From the NCBI GenBank assembly GCA_004802725.1, contig SGPM01000076.1, forward strand, positions 28,604-92,603: a stretch of 64,000 bases of DNA. Direction: 5' to 3'. Made by a program: the position numbers and the translations under genes. Below are positions 37,302 through 48,008 of this stretch, one piece after another. The stretch's first letter is position 1. Each line of letters opens with the position of its first letter. Source of the stretch: Antrodiella citrinella (taxonomy: Eukaryota; Basidiomycota; Agaricomycetes; Polyporales; Steccherinaceae). Under the pieces are notes generated by a model, which was not told the origin of the DNA, did no database searches, and was given only the letters and a program-made list of their open reading frames with translations.

Positions 37302-37850
37302 CTAGGTATCCATAACAGATATGATGATGGATTCGTACGAGCGCAGGAGTCTGTTTGTGAGTATGACGATGGTGTCTTCGTCGGTGACAGCACCACCAAC
37401 TTCCTGCAAGAGGAATGTTGCCCGACGGACCTTGGCAATCCAGCGGGACATCAGGATATCAGGGTCCATGCGCATACTGAAGAAGGTACGGCGACAGGAC
37501 ATGCAGGTGCCAAAGCCGCGGGACTGGTGGACAGATTTGAGGGTGGCCCAGACCAGGGTAACATCAGGGTCACAAACGTGGGGTAGCTGGGAGGGCTCAA
37601 TGTGGAGAACGATCTCTGCTCGAGCTTCCGCTGCCTTCCGCACATAGGACTTGATGGCAGTGGAGTTCGGAGATCCCATCGGTCGGGATATATCTCCTGT
37701 CGCAATCTCCCATAATCCCTTTCTCGTCAGCAGAGCCTCCATCAACATGGTCCACTCCGCGTAGTTTGTCTCATTCAGCTTGTCGAAGCGTAGGTCGCCC
37801 ATGGTTTGATCATCGTACACGGGGATAGTAGGTAAGTCGCAGGAGTTCAA
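37302..37850 (-). pseudogene. Copia (Ty1) retrotransposon gag, truncated
   Basis: An open frame of 182 residues starting at ATG 37850. Segments such as 'RFDKLNETNYAEWTMLMEAL', 'LTRKGLWEIATGDISRPMGS' and 'EIVLHIEPSQLPHVCD' are typical of the copia-type gag polypeptide (UBN2/DUF4219 region). It stops early at 37302 after 'SYESIIISVMDT', and the following bases down to about 37220 stay gag-like in another frame. No zinc knuckle, protease, integrase or reverse transcriptase follows, so this is the 5' remnant of an element whose body is lost. Confidence 0.75.
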
Positions 37851-37958
37851 TCAGGGTTCCCAGATTCGGAGTCATTGATCGGTGTCGGTGGATTCGGCCC
37901 CACTAAGCTGCCTTGTTATACCCTGAGGCGGGGCGATGTGATTGTGATAAAATGAGCG

Positions 37959-38157
37959 TGTTGATGTGTTTGGTACAGTGTGAACAAGAATGTATGGCTG
38001 CAATCGCATACTGTACAAGTACAATACAAGCGAGTCTTATATACGTAGATAACCAGACTAAATATAGATAATGCAATATTTCAACGGGAACAGCAGTGTG
38101 CTACGAACGCACATGTGTCGGGACACAATATTCAACAGAAAGCTCAACAGCCCAACA
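37959..38157 (-). mobile_element. Candidate 5' LTR of the copia remnant
   Basis: On the minus strand this 199-bp segment begins TGTTGGGC and ends CATCAACA, so the ends form a short inverted TGTTG/CAACA. It contains a TATA-like 'TATATAAG' and ends 108 bp before the gag ATG. These are the expected positions for an LTR and leader. No second copy is seen in the window, so the boundaries rest on the ends alone. Confidence 0.5.
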
Positions 38158-38431
38158 ATGAGTTGGTTTGACCCTGAGCCATGGCACCTTGGGCCTAAGC
38201 CGGGGCTTTGAGCCGAGACGGAGCTGTAATAACACTATCTCTACTACCCTTTTGTGTGCCCACACCATAAGTCCTTTGCCTTTCTTCAGTGCATCTGACA
38301 ACTTGATTGTGTTTGACAGATGATGAGGGGGGTCTTGAGCTTTGTCCAATGTGTTGTACCGATACTGTTAAGACCGTGCGGCGGGTCCTGAAAGTCCAGA
38401 AAGGAGGTAGGTGTGGCACGTCGGGGGTGTA

Positions 38432-38517
38432 CCGGAGGTTCCGACTAGGGTAGACGGGGTGATGCGGGGCAGGGCCGGAGGTTCCGACTAGGGTAGACGG
38501 GGCGATGTGGGGCAGGG
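38432..38517. repeat. 43-bp tandem repeat, two copies
   Basis: The unit beginning ccggaggttccgactagg occurs at 38432-38474 and again at 38475-38517 with two base differences. A third copy starts at 38518 and breaks off after six bases. It lies in a GC-rich block (38380-38720) just upstream of the copia LTR; minus-strand frames there are proline-rich and probably not genes. Confidence 0.85.
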
Positions 38518-39401
38518 CCGGAGTCCACGCAGGGAGCGGGGAGGGAGGTCGGGGAGGATCGCTGGGCAACCGTCAGACAAGCCGGATGTCGCAACAACGG
38601 AGGGCGAGGGAGAAGAAGACGAGGGAGAGAAAAGAGTGACAGCGGTCGGGCGTAAGGCCGGAGGTCGCAAACACCACACAGAGGTGGATGACGCGCTATT
38701 GAGCTCAAGTGTAAGGAGTGTGGGAGGAGGGTTGGAAGGCCCGAGAAGATAGCATGGAATAATGTTAATTTATGAACTAAGGAATTATGTACATCCAGGT
38801 GATCTTTTTATACTACTTGACTAAGTGGCTACAGAATGTGGAACAGAAATGGAGCAGCCGAGTAGAACGTGGGGTCGATAAGAGTTCGTGGTAAAACCTC
38901 ATGTGAGACGGAAGGTAGAACATGAGGAAAACACATTGAGAGTAGAAAAGGTAAGTTAGAACGGAGATGAGAATGTAAGCAGAGAAAATGAAATGCGGGG
39001 GCAGGAGCTCCTGAACGAGGTAGATAACTGGACCCTCCAACAGACCTCCGATGCATCGATAAGAAACTAGGCTCAATTGGGAAAGCTCAGTATATTATTA
39101 CAGCAATAAAACCCAATAAGCCCAGGTTCCAAAGAAATGCACGAGAGTAGCGGGTCTATGTCGAAGTGTCTGTTGGAGTGGTGTTGGAGACTCCGGGTTA
39201 AGGCTGCACGCCTATAACAAGTATGCAAACAATATAAAAACTATAAAAGTACTACTGCTACTGCTACCTACACCAGAATATGGATTGGCTACACCTATTG
39301 ATACCGTCTTATGTGAGCTACAGGTAGATATAAGTTGATATAAATCAGTACAGGAACCTTTATAGACACTATAAAACTTTACATACAAGTTATGTAGACT
39401 A

Positions 39402-39608
39402 TTAAATAGGGTATTTTCCAGATGCGCCATCGTTGTAGATGTCATTGTTATCATCGAGCACCAAGTCCCATGCTTCAGAGCTCTCTCCACCATCAACAAT
39501 AGCCTCCTCACTGTTTACCTCTGTCAATGACAAAGGTCCTAGCTCACGGAAGAGCATATCTTGTTGAATGAAACATTTCAGGCATTGAAGGGCCTCAATG
39601 ACGGCCAC
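39402..39608 (-). pseudogene. Possible hAT transposase C-terminal remnant
   Basis: A 68-residue frame, 'MAVIEALQCLKCFIQQDMLF' then 'RELGPLSLTEVNSEEAIVDG'. The arrangement of a helix with 'ALQ.LK' followed by a short acidic tail resembles the end of basidiomycete hAT transposases after the dimerisation domain. No upstream catalytic or dimerisation segment is readable, so this is a weak call. Confidence 0.3.
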
Positions 39609-42369
39609 CGTACTTATTGATCCTTTGGGCTAAGAAGCTTGGAGATTGTTGGCAGGCAGTTGTTCACCTTGAGGCTCTTGACATACAATCTAGGCAAGTG
39701 TGAAAAAACTGTATGGCCATGTTCTGAAAGTCTTAGTGTGCCCCATAGATAGCTTCTCTGATTTGTCTTGATGGACACTTTTGTACGAGCTCCAATTTTT
39801 GTTCTAATCTTTCATCATCATACTTCGGCTTTCTCTGTGTGCCCTATTTTGGACCTGCATTTTCTTAAAATGGCAATCTGTTCTATGGTCTTGTCTTCTC
39901 TATATGTTCTCTTCTTCCTCTTTTTTCTCTTATATTCATGATCTGCTCCCTGCATGTATATATAGGTGCCCTCCTACCTCTCAAATGGAGCCTACCAAAC
40001 TTTCCTCTTACTCTTACTCTCTGTCTGCATGATTATCCTGTCATCTCCTTACGTGACGGACTTGTCTTTTTGTTTATAGTCTTATGTTGTCATCTCATAT
40101 TCTCACTAAACATCTATCGTACCTCTATCGTGTAATACGAGAGTCTAGTCTCTTCTTGTTGTAAGCTGTTTCTTCATGTATCTAAGCTAATTATTTGTTT
40201 GATAAGTTACTCTATATCTTGTTTGTCATACACTTTCAGCCAACATCTCTACCAGACAAACTGAGTACTCATCTCTCTTATCCAAGCCCATCACTATCTT
40301 TTCTCTCAGTAGAGGCCCCATCCGGTCTTTCTCTATGACACTGGACTTGCTCCAGCGACTCCAGTTATGTGCCCCCACAACCATACACTCTCAAATCCTT
40401 TGGCATGTTACAGCGTGTTCCTAAGGATGATCACAACTTGTCAAAGTAGGGAAAAGCAACTAACAGTGTAAGAGTGAAGACACAGGATCAGGTGAAAATA
40501 TGAAGTGGGTAAGTGGAAAAAAGATTCTCAGGTCAAACAGAGGTATCAGGAATCATCATGCTACTTGCCGGCCTCTAAACCAAGTATGCTGTAGAGTGAC
40601 TACAATGGTATTGAGGGGCAAGATTGTTGCATATGACTGTTCAAATATGATATATCTACTATGCTCAGAATGAGAACATACAGTTTGTACACGCCTCACA
40701 AGTGCTCGTTGAAACAATCTCGAGCACTGGCGCTTACAGACAATTTGAGCACCTGTCTCTCTCAGTACGCGCAACCACCTCCCCTCAGTGCACAACCTAC
40801 CTCAAATTTCGACATTGCTCATATTCAGCCTCCATAACACATCTATTGAGTGCTGGATCACATTCTAATTGTGTGTGCAATTTCTTTACCTCCTCAGTGC
40901 GCGACCAATTTTTGCAACAAATGGAATGCCTTAATTTTCAACTGTGGGACAATATTCACATGACTCTGAGAGATTGCTTTCTTATTATAGTAAATCATTG
41001 TACATAGTACAAGTTTTGTGCTTGATTTCCATCCTAAGAGACAGACTTGGAGGTGCTCACATGCTGATTGTGATTGATTGAAGGCTTTGGGCGCCAACAT
41101 AGCTGAGGGTAATGTAGCACGAACAATGAATAACTAAGAACACATTACAAGAACATGTTATACTCTTTTTCTAATTATACAATAACTCTGTCAACACAAG
41201 AAGTACAAACACTCTACCACCACTAAGGGTAATATCAAATATATGGCACCACTATATATGGCGCCATTGGAGGGCTGGGCACAACAGCTTGAGGATACTG
41301 AGCATCAGGATTTGTCGCAGCAGGGTAGAATTCTGACTAGGAGCGAAGGTAAAACTGGAGGGGGTTAATGAAACTGTGGTACAAGCTGATATACAGCTCT
41401 TGGAGGTGACTCTTGCAAATGTTAGAACTGGGGCTCTAACTGTGCAACCATAGGCAGTGAGATGTTTCCCAGCAGAAGGTGTCGGTAGCGATAGATGTCG
41501 TCTTCTTTGCATAGACCCAAGCACGGTGTGTAGGGTTCAACTGAGAAATCTATAAGCACATAATGTCTAAATTTTGTACGAGTCTTACACTCACAAATAC
41601 TTTTGTTCAAGGGATGAAAATACTGACAGTCTCTTTTGTGCAGACGTTCTGTATATAGGCCCAACAGGGACCATGCTCTGAGCCAGCTTGCACTGGTTGG
41701 CCTGATCACCTTGGTAGATGGCCCCCATTGGGATATTAGATATCTTTCCTCACTGTGCTCAACAGGATGTCGTGTACGCTGGAATCATATGTGTCACTTT
41801 GAAGAGTCTAGATAATAGCATAGAGATATTACTTACTAGTCACACTTGTTACCCAACTTACAAGTCCTTCTGAGATATTTTATACACAGCTTTGTTTACC
41901 AAGACGGAGGATGAGTCTCATAGCCTTGAGCACGGGCCTCTGAATATTAGTCTTCACAGTCAGAACTTGAGTGGAGTACCTTGCATCCATCTAATTCTGG
42001 ATTGCAATACACAGTTGTCAGTTTTACAAGTTTAGCTTAGTATAGGCAATCACAGACTCACCAAAACACAAAACTGGCAGGGCGCGTATGTACGAGTTGA
42101 TGAAAGAATTGGAACAAGATGCCTCAATGGCATTCAAGCACATGAATCATGGCATGATGCTTCGTGAGACTTAAAGAGACTTACGGATAATTGACAATCA
42201 AAAGAGGTTGAGGAAGCTTGAGCGGGCTTGAACGCACCAGAAAGGCGATTCTGCATCCTAAGTCTGTTAACGTTCACATCGATGGCATTCTTCTCTGCAT
42301 GTCCGGGTCTATTCATTGCTCTTTGTTGTCTAACCCTGCTACTAATCCTGCCTTTCTTACCAGAATTCG
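39609..42369. other. AT-rich accessory DNA, no gene recognised
   Basis: About 2.8 kb with lower GC than the left half and frequent T-rich or 'ctctat' stretches. No frame shows recognisable motifs. It separates transposon debris from the G-alpha-like gene. Confidence 0.5.
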
Positions 42370-43907
42370 ATGTCATTTTTTCTTGATCTTGCTGCTCTTC
42401 TCAGATCACTATGCCTCTGTGGCGGGGACAAAATCTCTGACTCGGGCGACTCCGAGACGGAGAACATGCTTCAGCCTTCACTCCCTTCCCACTTGGCTTC
42501 ACCCTCTCAAACTTCTCCAAGTCTCTTCAAGTCCACTTTTCAGAGGGATTCTCCTGCAGCAGCAAAAGTATTGCTGATAGGTGAGATAACTTACAATGAC
42601 TACACTATAACGATGGGCGAATATCCTGAATCTGCTATCAGGACCTCAAAATTCAGGAAAGACAACAGTGCTGAATCAATGGCGCCTTCTCCAGATGACC
42701 ATTTATCACACATTAATGAAGAATGCGAAAGAAATGGTGAAGAAGTTCTGCTCATCAGAGCTCAGTTTCTAGAATAATAGTTTGATGGTGAGCTCAACAA
42801 TATCTCAGTGTTCGCATCTGTCTGCATATTTACAGAGTTTATGGTTCCAGCAGGCAGCACAGAGAATACTGGACTATAGTGGTGATCTTGCTGGCCCAGA
42901 GTTGTTTCAATTTGGGCTTTTAGTAACAGTGATTTGGACTGACCCAGTCATGATTCAACATGCACAAGATCAGCTGGTGGCTCGCAGCTTGGGATCTTTA
43001 ACAGAAAATTACATCTAGTGAGCCGCTTGATCCCTTTACCCTGCAAAGCTTAGATCTAATGTCTTGGGTACTATTATCTAGTTCTCTTCATTGGGCCCTC
43101 AGAATTTTGAGCACAGATTATGCTCCAACACCTCGTGATGTATTTTTCAGCAAGATAGAGTCCACGTGGCTCTTTCAAGTGCATATTGTAGCATCTACTT
43201 TATTGTGCTATTGTTTTAGTTCCCAAAGCACACTGTACGTGTCTCAGTTTTTTTGTATATACATGCTGTGGATGACGAACACTGATGAACGCTCATAGCA
43301 TGAATATTATGCAGATTCCAGCAGGCATAGAAGGATGGTACCACCAGACCAATTTACACACTGTAGATATGATATTCTTTACAGCCTCTGCAGTTGATTA
43401 CAGCGAAGTTCACGAGTCTGGCATAGTGGACTCAGTCCTCTTCTCAGCTTTGGAATAATCTGATCTTGATCACTTAGCTGCTTGCACAGAATTGGCACAC
43501 TCACACTTGCGAGGATTTTCGAAAACTCCTCAGGCTGCGTCAAGATCTTCTTCCACAGGCTCAAATTGTGCTATTTTTGACCAAGTACGATTGTCTTCAC
43601 CAGCAGCTCTCAATCCAGCCGTATCACAAATTCTTTGAATCAATTAGTCTGTTACCCCGAGACTACGGGTTTAGAGAGGCAGCAGAATTTATTGCTAGCA
43701 GTTTCTACTTGATTGCTGCTGAGGAGAACGAGAGCATCAGCGTTCATTTGTATGTTCACTATCTCTTATTTTGTTTATTGTCGCCCCTGCCTTAACTTTT
43801 TTCTATTGTCAGTTGCATTGAATTGCACAACACAGAACGTGTTTGCGAGGTTGGAGACCATCTGCTTCAATGTACCAATATCTTCGATCACAATAACTGA
43901 GGACTAG
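42370..43907 (+). CDS. Divergent heterotrimeric G-protein alpha-like protein
   Basis: A spliced reading gives about 400 residues. The N-terminus ('MSFFLDLAALLRSLCLCGGD') is followed by 'AAAKVLLIG'; an intron (gtgaga donor, last acceptor before ACCTCAAAATTCAG) then yields 'GPQNSGKTTVLNQWRLLQM', a proper GxxxxGKT P-loop. The helical domain reads 'FQFGLLVTVIWTDPVMIQHA' and 'WALRILSTDYAPTPRDVFFS', lining up with the G-alpha 'I..LW.DP' and 'dYvPT..D' blocks. The switch II segment is 'MNIMQIPAGIEGWYHQ', where a normal G-alpha has DVGGQ and R..W. Further on come 'AQIVLFLTKYDCLHQQL' (NKxD changed to TKYD) and 'LNCTTQNVFARLET' (the TCAT region). The gene can be joined without frameshift apart from one short intron assumed at about 43437-43475. 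Agaricomycetes have expanded G-alpha families; the loss of the GTPase glutamine suggests altered GTP turnover or decay. Confidence 0.6.
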
Positions 43908-43984
43908 ATGTTGGTCAAAGTGTTTGCTTAGATGTGTCTACTGTAATATAGTTAGAAAATTCACATTTCTCGCTACCATCCTCA

Positions 43985-44345
43985 AGGACTGATACCTGTT
44001 AGGAGCAGATCACCGTGTTCCTCAACGTTGACATGTTATGCTGCCTGCTTGCAAAGGAGCGTGAAAAAGAGCGCAACAATTTGCTGTTGACAATAGTATG
44101 TGGGCCGCTTTCAGAGGACTGATGCATGCACGAACTGCAGACTGGGCTAGGGAGGGAAGAAAGTCTATGAGCACAGATTTTAGGCCAAAAACATGCGAGA
44201 GGGATGATTCAATGGGACGACAAATGTATGGAGATGGAGGTGGATGAGGTGATAGATGAAGACGGGGATCAGGATTATAGTGCAGGCAGTGAGGATGGAG
44301 AGCTGTACTCGGACTCAGAGGAAGTGGAAGCTCTGACACTGAAGG
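43985..44345 (+). pseudogene. Unrecognised coding remnant
   Basis: A short protein-like stretch, 'EQITVFLNVDMLCCLLAKER' then 'EKERNNLLLTIV', can be followed across a plausible intron into 'DWAREGRKSMSTDF'. A third frame nearby is strongly acidic ('DEDGDQDYSAGSEDGELYSD'). The frames do not join into one gene. It may be a transposase fragment, but I do not recognise the family. Confidence 0.25.
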
Positions 44346-44383
44346 TGAGCACTCATAGTTAGTCTTTCCAGCGAATATTTTAC

Positions 44384-45140
44384 TGATTACGATTCCTGAA
44401 GAATGAAGGAAATTGTTCTTACTGGGAAACTTGCACAGGGCGTGTGAGCAGAAATCCTTTCTCCCCAAACCGTGGGAATCCATTTGTTTTGTAGTCTCAT
44501 TATAATGATCATCAGTAAAATATGTTACTCATAAGTGCTCACTGATGCCAGCTATTGGATGCCATCATTACTGGTACCGACATTTCAACGATCCCCAGTC
44601 ATTGTCGGTACCATATCCCGACATCCCGCGCATTGTCCTGACAATATCCGACATTGTCCTGTGTTACGACGAAGCGTAATAAGCAAGTCGAGGTTCAGTC
44701 TGAATAGTGATGTCACTGTCTGGGTCTTGCTTAGGACACTTTGTGTATTGAACAAAGGAGGTCAAGCTGAGGGTGGTCTACAGCGAGACAGCTAGTTTAT
44801 ATACAAGTACAGATACGATGAGTCAAGGAAGAAAGTAAGGAAAGAGAGACTTAGTAATATAATAAGCTAGGATGAGTAAGATCTACAGCTTATGTTGAAT
44901 AAGCAAGTCATATGACGGTGAGGTCACGTGATGGAATGAGTCATGAGGATGATGAAATGAGAAAAGAGATAAAAGAAAAGGAAAGGAAAAATAACTAGAG
45001 TTACAACGGAAAACTGTAACATCCTGACACCCCCACCTACCACTATCCGGCGCACTCCTGCCTCACCCACCATCCCGACACTCTGCCATCCCGTCATCTA
45101 TCATTGCCGGACTTTGCCGGACTTTGCTAAATCCCGCCCG
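44384..45140. repeat. Dispersed repeat copy A (split by a solo LTR)
   Basis: From 'acgattcctgaagaatgaag' onward, this segment matches 46088-46460 in the same orientation. Long identical runs include the block with 'ctccccaaaccgtgggaatc', the following 'ttttgtagtctcatta' and the degenerate 'cccgacat' units. Copy A is interrupted at 44661/45022 by the solo LTR and resumes, ending in 'attgccggactttgccgg'. Copy A is not followed by the gene that follows copy B. Confidence 0.75.
44662..45021. mobile_element. Solo LTR with 5-bp target-site duplication
   Basis: A 360-bp insertion starting TGTTACGACG and ending ACTGTAACA, giving 6-bp inverted ends TGTTAC/GTAACA. It is flanked by the duplicated pentamer TCCTG (44657-44661 and 45022-45026). 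Joining the flanks restores repeat copy A. A TATA-like 'tttatataca' lies at about 44797. These are the hallmarks of a retrotransposon reduced to one LTR by recombination between its ends. Confidence 0.85.
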
Positions 45141-45168
45141 CTGTCTGCTACTAACACTCAACGGCCAC

Positions 45169-45507
45169 GGGCGCTTATTTTCAAAGTGGATCGGAATGGG
45201 TAGAGAAAGGCAGTACAAAAAGTGTATGTTGAGATGAAAGTCACGTGACCTGCGCTTGTCGGGCGCTTAAGCACGTGACTTTCGTCGCACATGGACATGT
45301 CTGGGGTGATGTGTCAGAGCCCATTGCAACCACTTTCAACATAAGCGCCCAATGACAACAACTGTGTTGAAACGACTCACTCGAGTGAGTCATTTTGACA
45401 CTGTTGTCATCATAATTCCCATGGTAAGCGCCGTACACGTGACTTTCCTTCATCTCAGCAGACACATTTTGTACTATCTTTATTTACCACTTTCCAAATA
45501 AGCGCCC
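45169..45507. mobile_element. 339-bp fold-back (MITE-like) element
   Basis: The left end GGGCGCTTATTTTCAAAGTGG matches the inverted right end (GGGCGCTTATTTGGAAAGTGG). The match continues inward through 'GTACAAAA.GTGT', 'TGAGATGAA' and 'GTCACGTG'. Internal GGGCGCTTA ends recur at about 45260 and 45342, and an 18-bp perfect palindrome GACTCACTCGAGTGAGTC lies at 45374-45391. No coding capacity. The target duplication is not obvious. Confidence 0.8.
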
Positions 45508-46087
45508 ATATTTTCCCATTCTGTGGGCATATCCCAATATATCCGAATCTTCTGGCGCCGAAGATACAGATATATCGGGTCACCTTCACAACAGCAGATG
45601 GGAAAACATCAAAAAATCAGGGGAACAGACCCAAAGAGACCAAAAATGAAATGACCACTGCAGAAGTTGAACTAAGGACCTTAGAGGCAAATTTGAACCT
45701 GCATCTGGGATATAACCGCTACAGCACTACTACTTGTTACTCTCACAACATGCTGTGTATACATCAGTATAAGAGCCTACAATGAAACTACGTAGGGAGC
45801 GTTTTGGTCAATCAAAATAACATTTCAGTACAACATAGAGACAAGAGCCTTGTGTGTTTACACAATACCAAAATGACATGCTGAGAGCTATTAGATTCAA
45901 CTTTAAAGCCAGATTGTGATGCAGTATTTCTGAAGTGAGTGACAGAGAAAGCTAGGGAAGACATGAAAGTTGATATAGCAGTCTAAAAGGAGAGATAAAA
46001 ATAGCTTTACTGCTCAGCTGATTGGGATTTCAGGTACTGTACTTACTGTAATAGAGAGACAAATCAAAGACCAACAGATTGGAGGAG

Positions 46088-46460
46088 TTACGATTCCTGA
46101 AGAATGAAGGAAATCGTTCTTACTGAGAATTTGGCGCAGAGCGCGTGAGCGGAAATCTTTTCTCCCCAAACCGTGGGAATCCATTTGTTTTGTAGTCTCA
46201 TTACAATGATCATCAGTAATATTTGTTACCTATAAGCGCTGGCTGATGTCGGGTATTGGACCCCATCATTACCGGTCCCGACATTTCACCGCTGTCCAGT
46301 ATCATATCCCGACATCCCCGGCATTGTCCCGACACTGCCGACATCATCCCGATGATCTCTGATGTTGTCTCAACACTCCCGCTCACTGTCTCCTCCCGCC
46401 TCCCGCCCTCTGCCTCTTCCGCCATTGCCGGATTTTGCCGGATTTTGCCGGATTTTGCTT
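46088..46460. repeat. Dispersed repeat copy B, promoter-side of the next gene
   Basis: Same sequence family as copy A, uninterrupted here. It ends in a triple direct repeat 'gccggattttgccggatttt' (about 46428-46460) only ~10 bp before ATG 46470, so the repeat forms the promoter and leader of the downstream gene. Confidence 0.75.
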
Positions 46461-46469
46461 GAAAACACG

Positions 46470-47686
46470 ATGTGCAGTTTTCCATCTGACTCTCTTGCCA
46501 ACATGATGTTGAAACAGATTTTGGAGCACGAGGATCTAAGTGCACTGCTGTTCAATGCTTGTACTCCTGGAACCCTGTGCTCTATAAGACGTCTATGCAA
46601 GAAGTACCGTCCTTTCCTTGAGCGGTTTTTCAACACCAAGTTTAATATCCACAACCGTCTCCTTCGCTTCTTCACCTCTCCCGATGCCTTTCATGCAATG
46701 CAGCTGGATACGCTCACTCTTATTTCTGGCTCATTCGCTCTGCAATTCTTTGCGGGCATCCTCTATCCCGACTCCGATCTTGATCTCTACGTCGAGCATC
46801 TGTTCGCACAACAAGTCGTTGACTTCCTTCTCACCGATGGTTACCGCTTCCAACCTACGGCGGCCCAGCTTGGACTACAGGAGACTTTGAAGGTAACCCA
46901 GTTTGCTTCACCAGAGCCATACAGAACATCAGATATAGAGGGTATTGGGGGTGTCTTGACGTTTAAGAAGGACAATGGTCAGACCGTCCAGTTGATTGTG
47001 ACGTGTCAAGGCAAGACTGCAATTGAAGTCATTCTGAACTTCCATTCAAGTAAGCACGCTGTGGTTTTCTATTCACCAGACACAGCTCACGGTCTTGCAG
47101 CGGTCGTGATGAACTTCATTGCATGGGACCTTGCATGTTCTTTATACCCCGCCGCCACATTTGAACGGAACATGTCACTGGCTTGCCGTGTCACTCCCGA
47201 ATCTCACCCCATAGATTCCTTGATGAAGTACAGACATCGAGGCTGGAACGTGATCTTGCCGGAGGAGAACACCAGCTCAGATCTGCAGTCGCTTTTGGTC
47301 TCTCCGTTTGGGGGAGACAATTTGCGATGGGTCGGAGATTGCAAAACCTGGCTTATCCGTCTTCCGACCAACAACCTCCCTCTCCTACCGCCGCAACCGG
47401 CAATGTCGTGTAATCTTATTCTCCATCCGGCATGCAGCACATGGTGGTCGCTTATGCTGCACAATGGCATAGTTAGTGTCGAATACAGCAAGTTCATATC
47501 CCGCGTTCGTTTCTTGGAATATGTGCGGAAACATCGTCCGAGGCAGCAGGAGTATCTGAGTAACCATGAGTTGTAAGTCGCATTATATGATCTGCGTACT
47601 CTACTTACTCACCGTCTTATAGTTTTGATTCCGACTACTTCATGGGGACCGCCAAGTATTTGGAAGATTTATCCATGGATTCATAG
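46470..47686 (+). CDS. Nucleotidyltransferase-like fold protein (basidiomycete family)
   Basis: Two exons and about 390 residues from ATG 46470 ('MCSFPSDSLANMMLKQILEH'). The N-terminal ~60 residues look like an F-box-type helical lead. Then comes 'LISGSFALQFFAGILYPDSD' with 'LDLYVE' directly after: the GS...DxD pattern of a nucleotidyltransferase-like site, common in a large basidiomycete family of unknown function. The remainder has no known motif. The intron (47574-47623) joins to 'FFDSDYFMGTAKYLEDLSMD' and a stop at 47684-47686. Its promoter is made of the dispersed repeat B, which suggests the gene has been spread by duplication. Confidence 0.65.
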
Positions 47687-48008
47687 AAGACAGGATTATT
47701 TGTTGTGCTATATTCTCAGCGTACTTTACTCATTTAAGGCCGTACAGTGGTGACTCTAACGGAGATAGAGACTACTGCCTTTTTGGATGACGAGATCCTG
47801 TGTCCTTCTCTTCACTTCACACTCGCCATTTTACATTCATGTGCACTGCTGTGGCATGGCTGTTGTAATATATTGATGTCGGTGTTCTTTCCACCCCCAA
47901 CTCTTGAAGTCGGACTTTGCCGTGTTTTTCGGATTTAGCCGGCTGATGATCAGATTACAGAAACTTGCGCATTCTTCCCCCTCTTTTCTCTCTCCTCCCC
48001 CATCTACA
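47687..48008. other. Intergenic with repeat-like promoter motif
   Basis: A 322 bp gap. At about 47911-47945 it carries 'cggactttgccg' and 'cggatttagccgg', resembling the ends of repeats A and B, some 70-100 bp before the next ATG. Confidence 0.4.

Noticed and set aside
38195..38708. Proline-rich minus-strand frames
   Set aside because: They come from GC-rich tandem repeats beside the copia LTR, not from a gene.
45660..45730. tRNA-like box B on the minus strand ('GGTTCAAATTTG') with an upstream 'TGTAGCGGTTA'
   Set aside because: The two boxes are under 20 nt apart and no acceptor stem can be drawn, so it is not a tRNA; a SINE head is only a guess.
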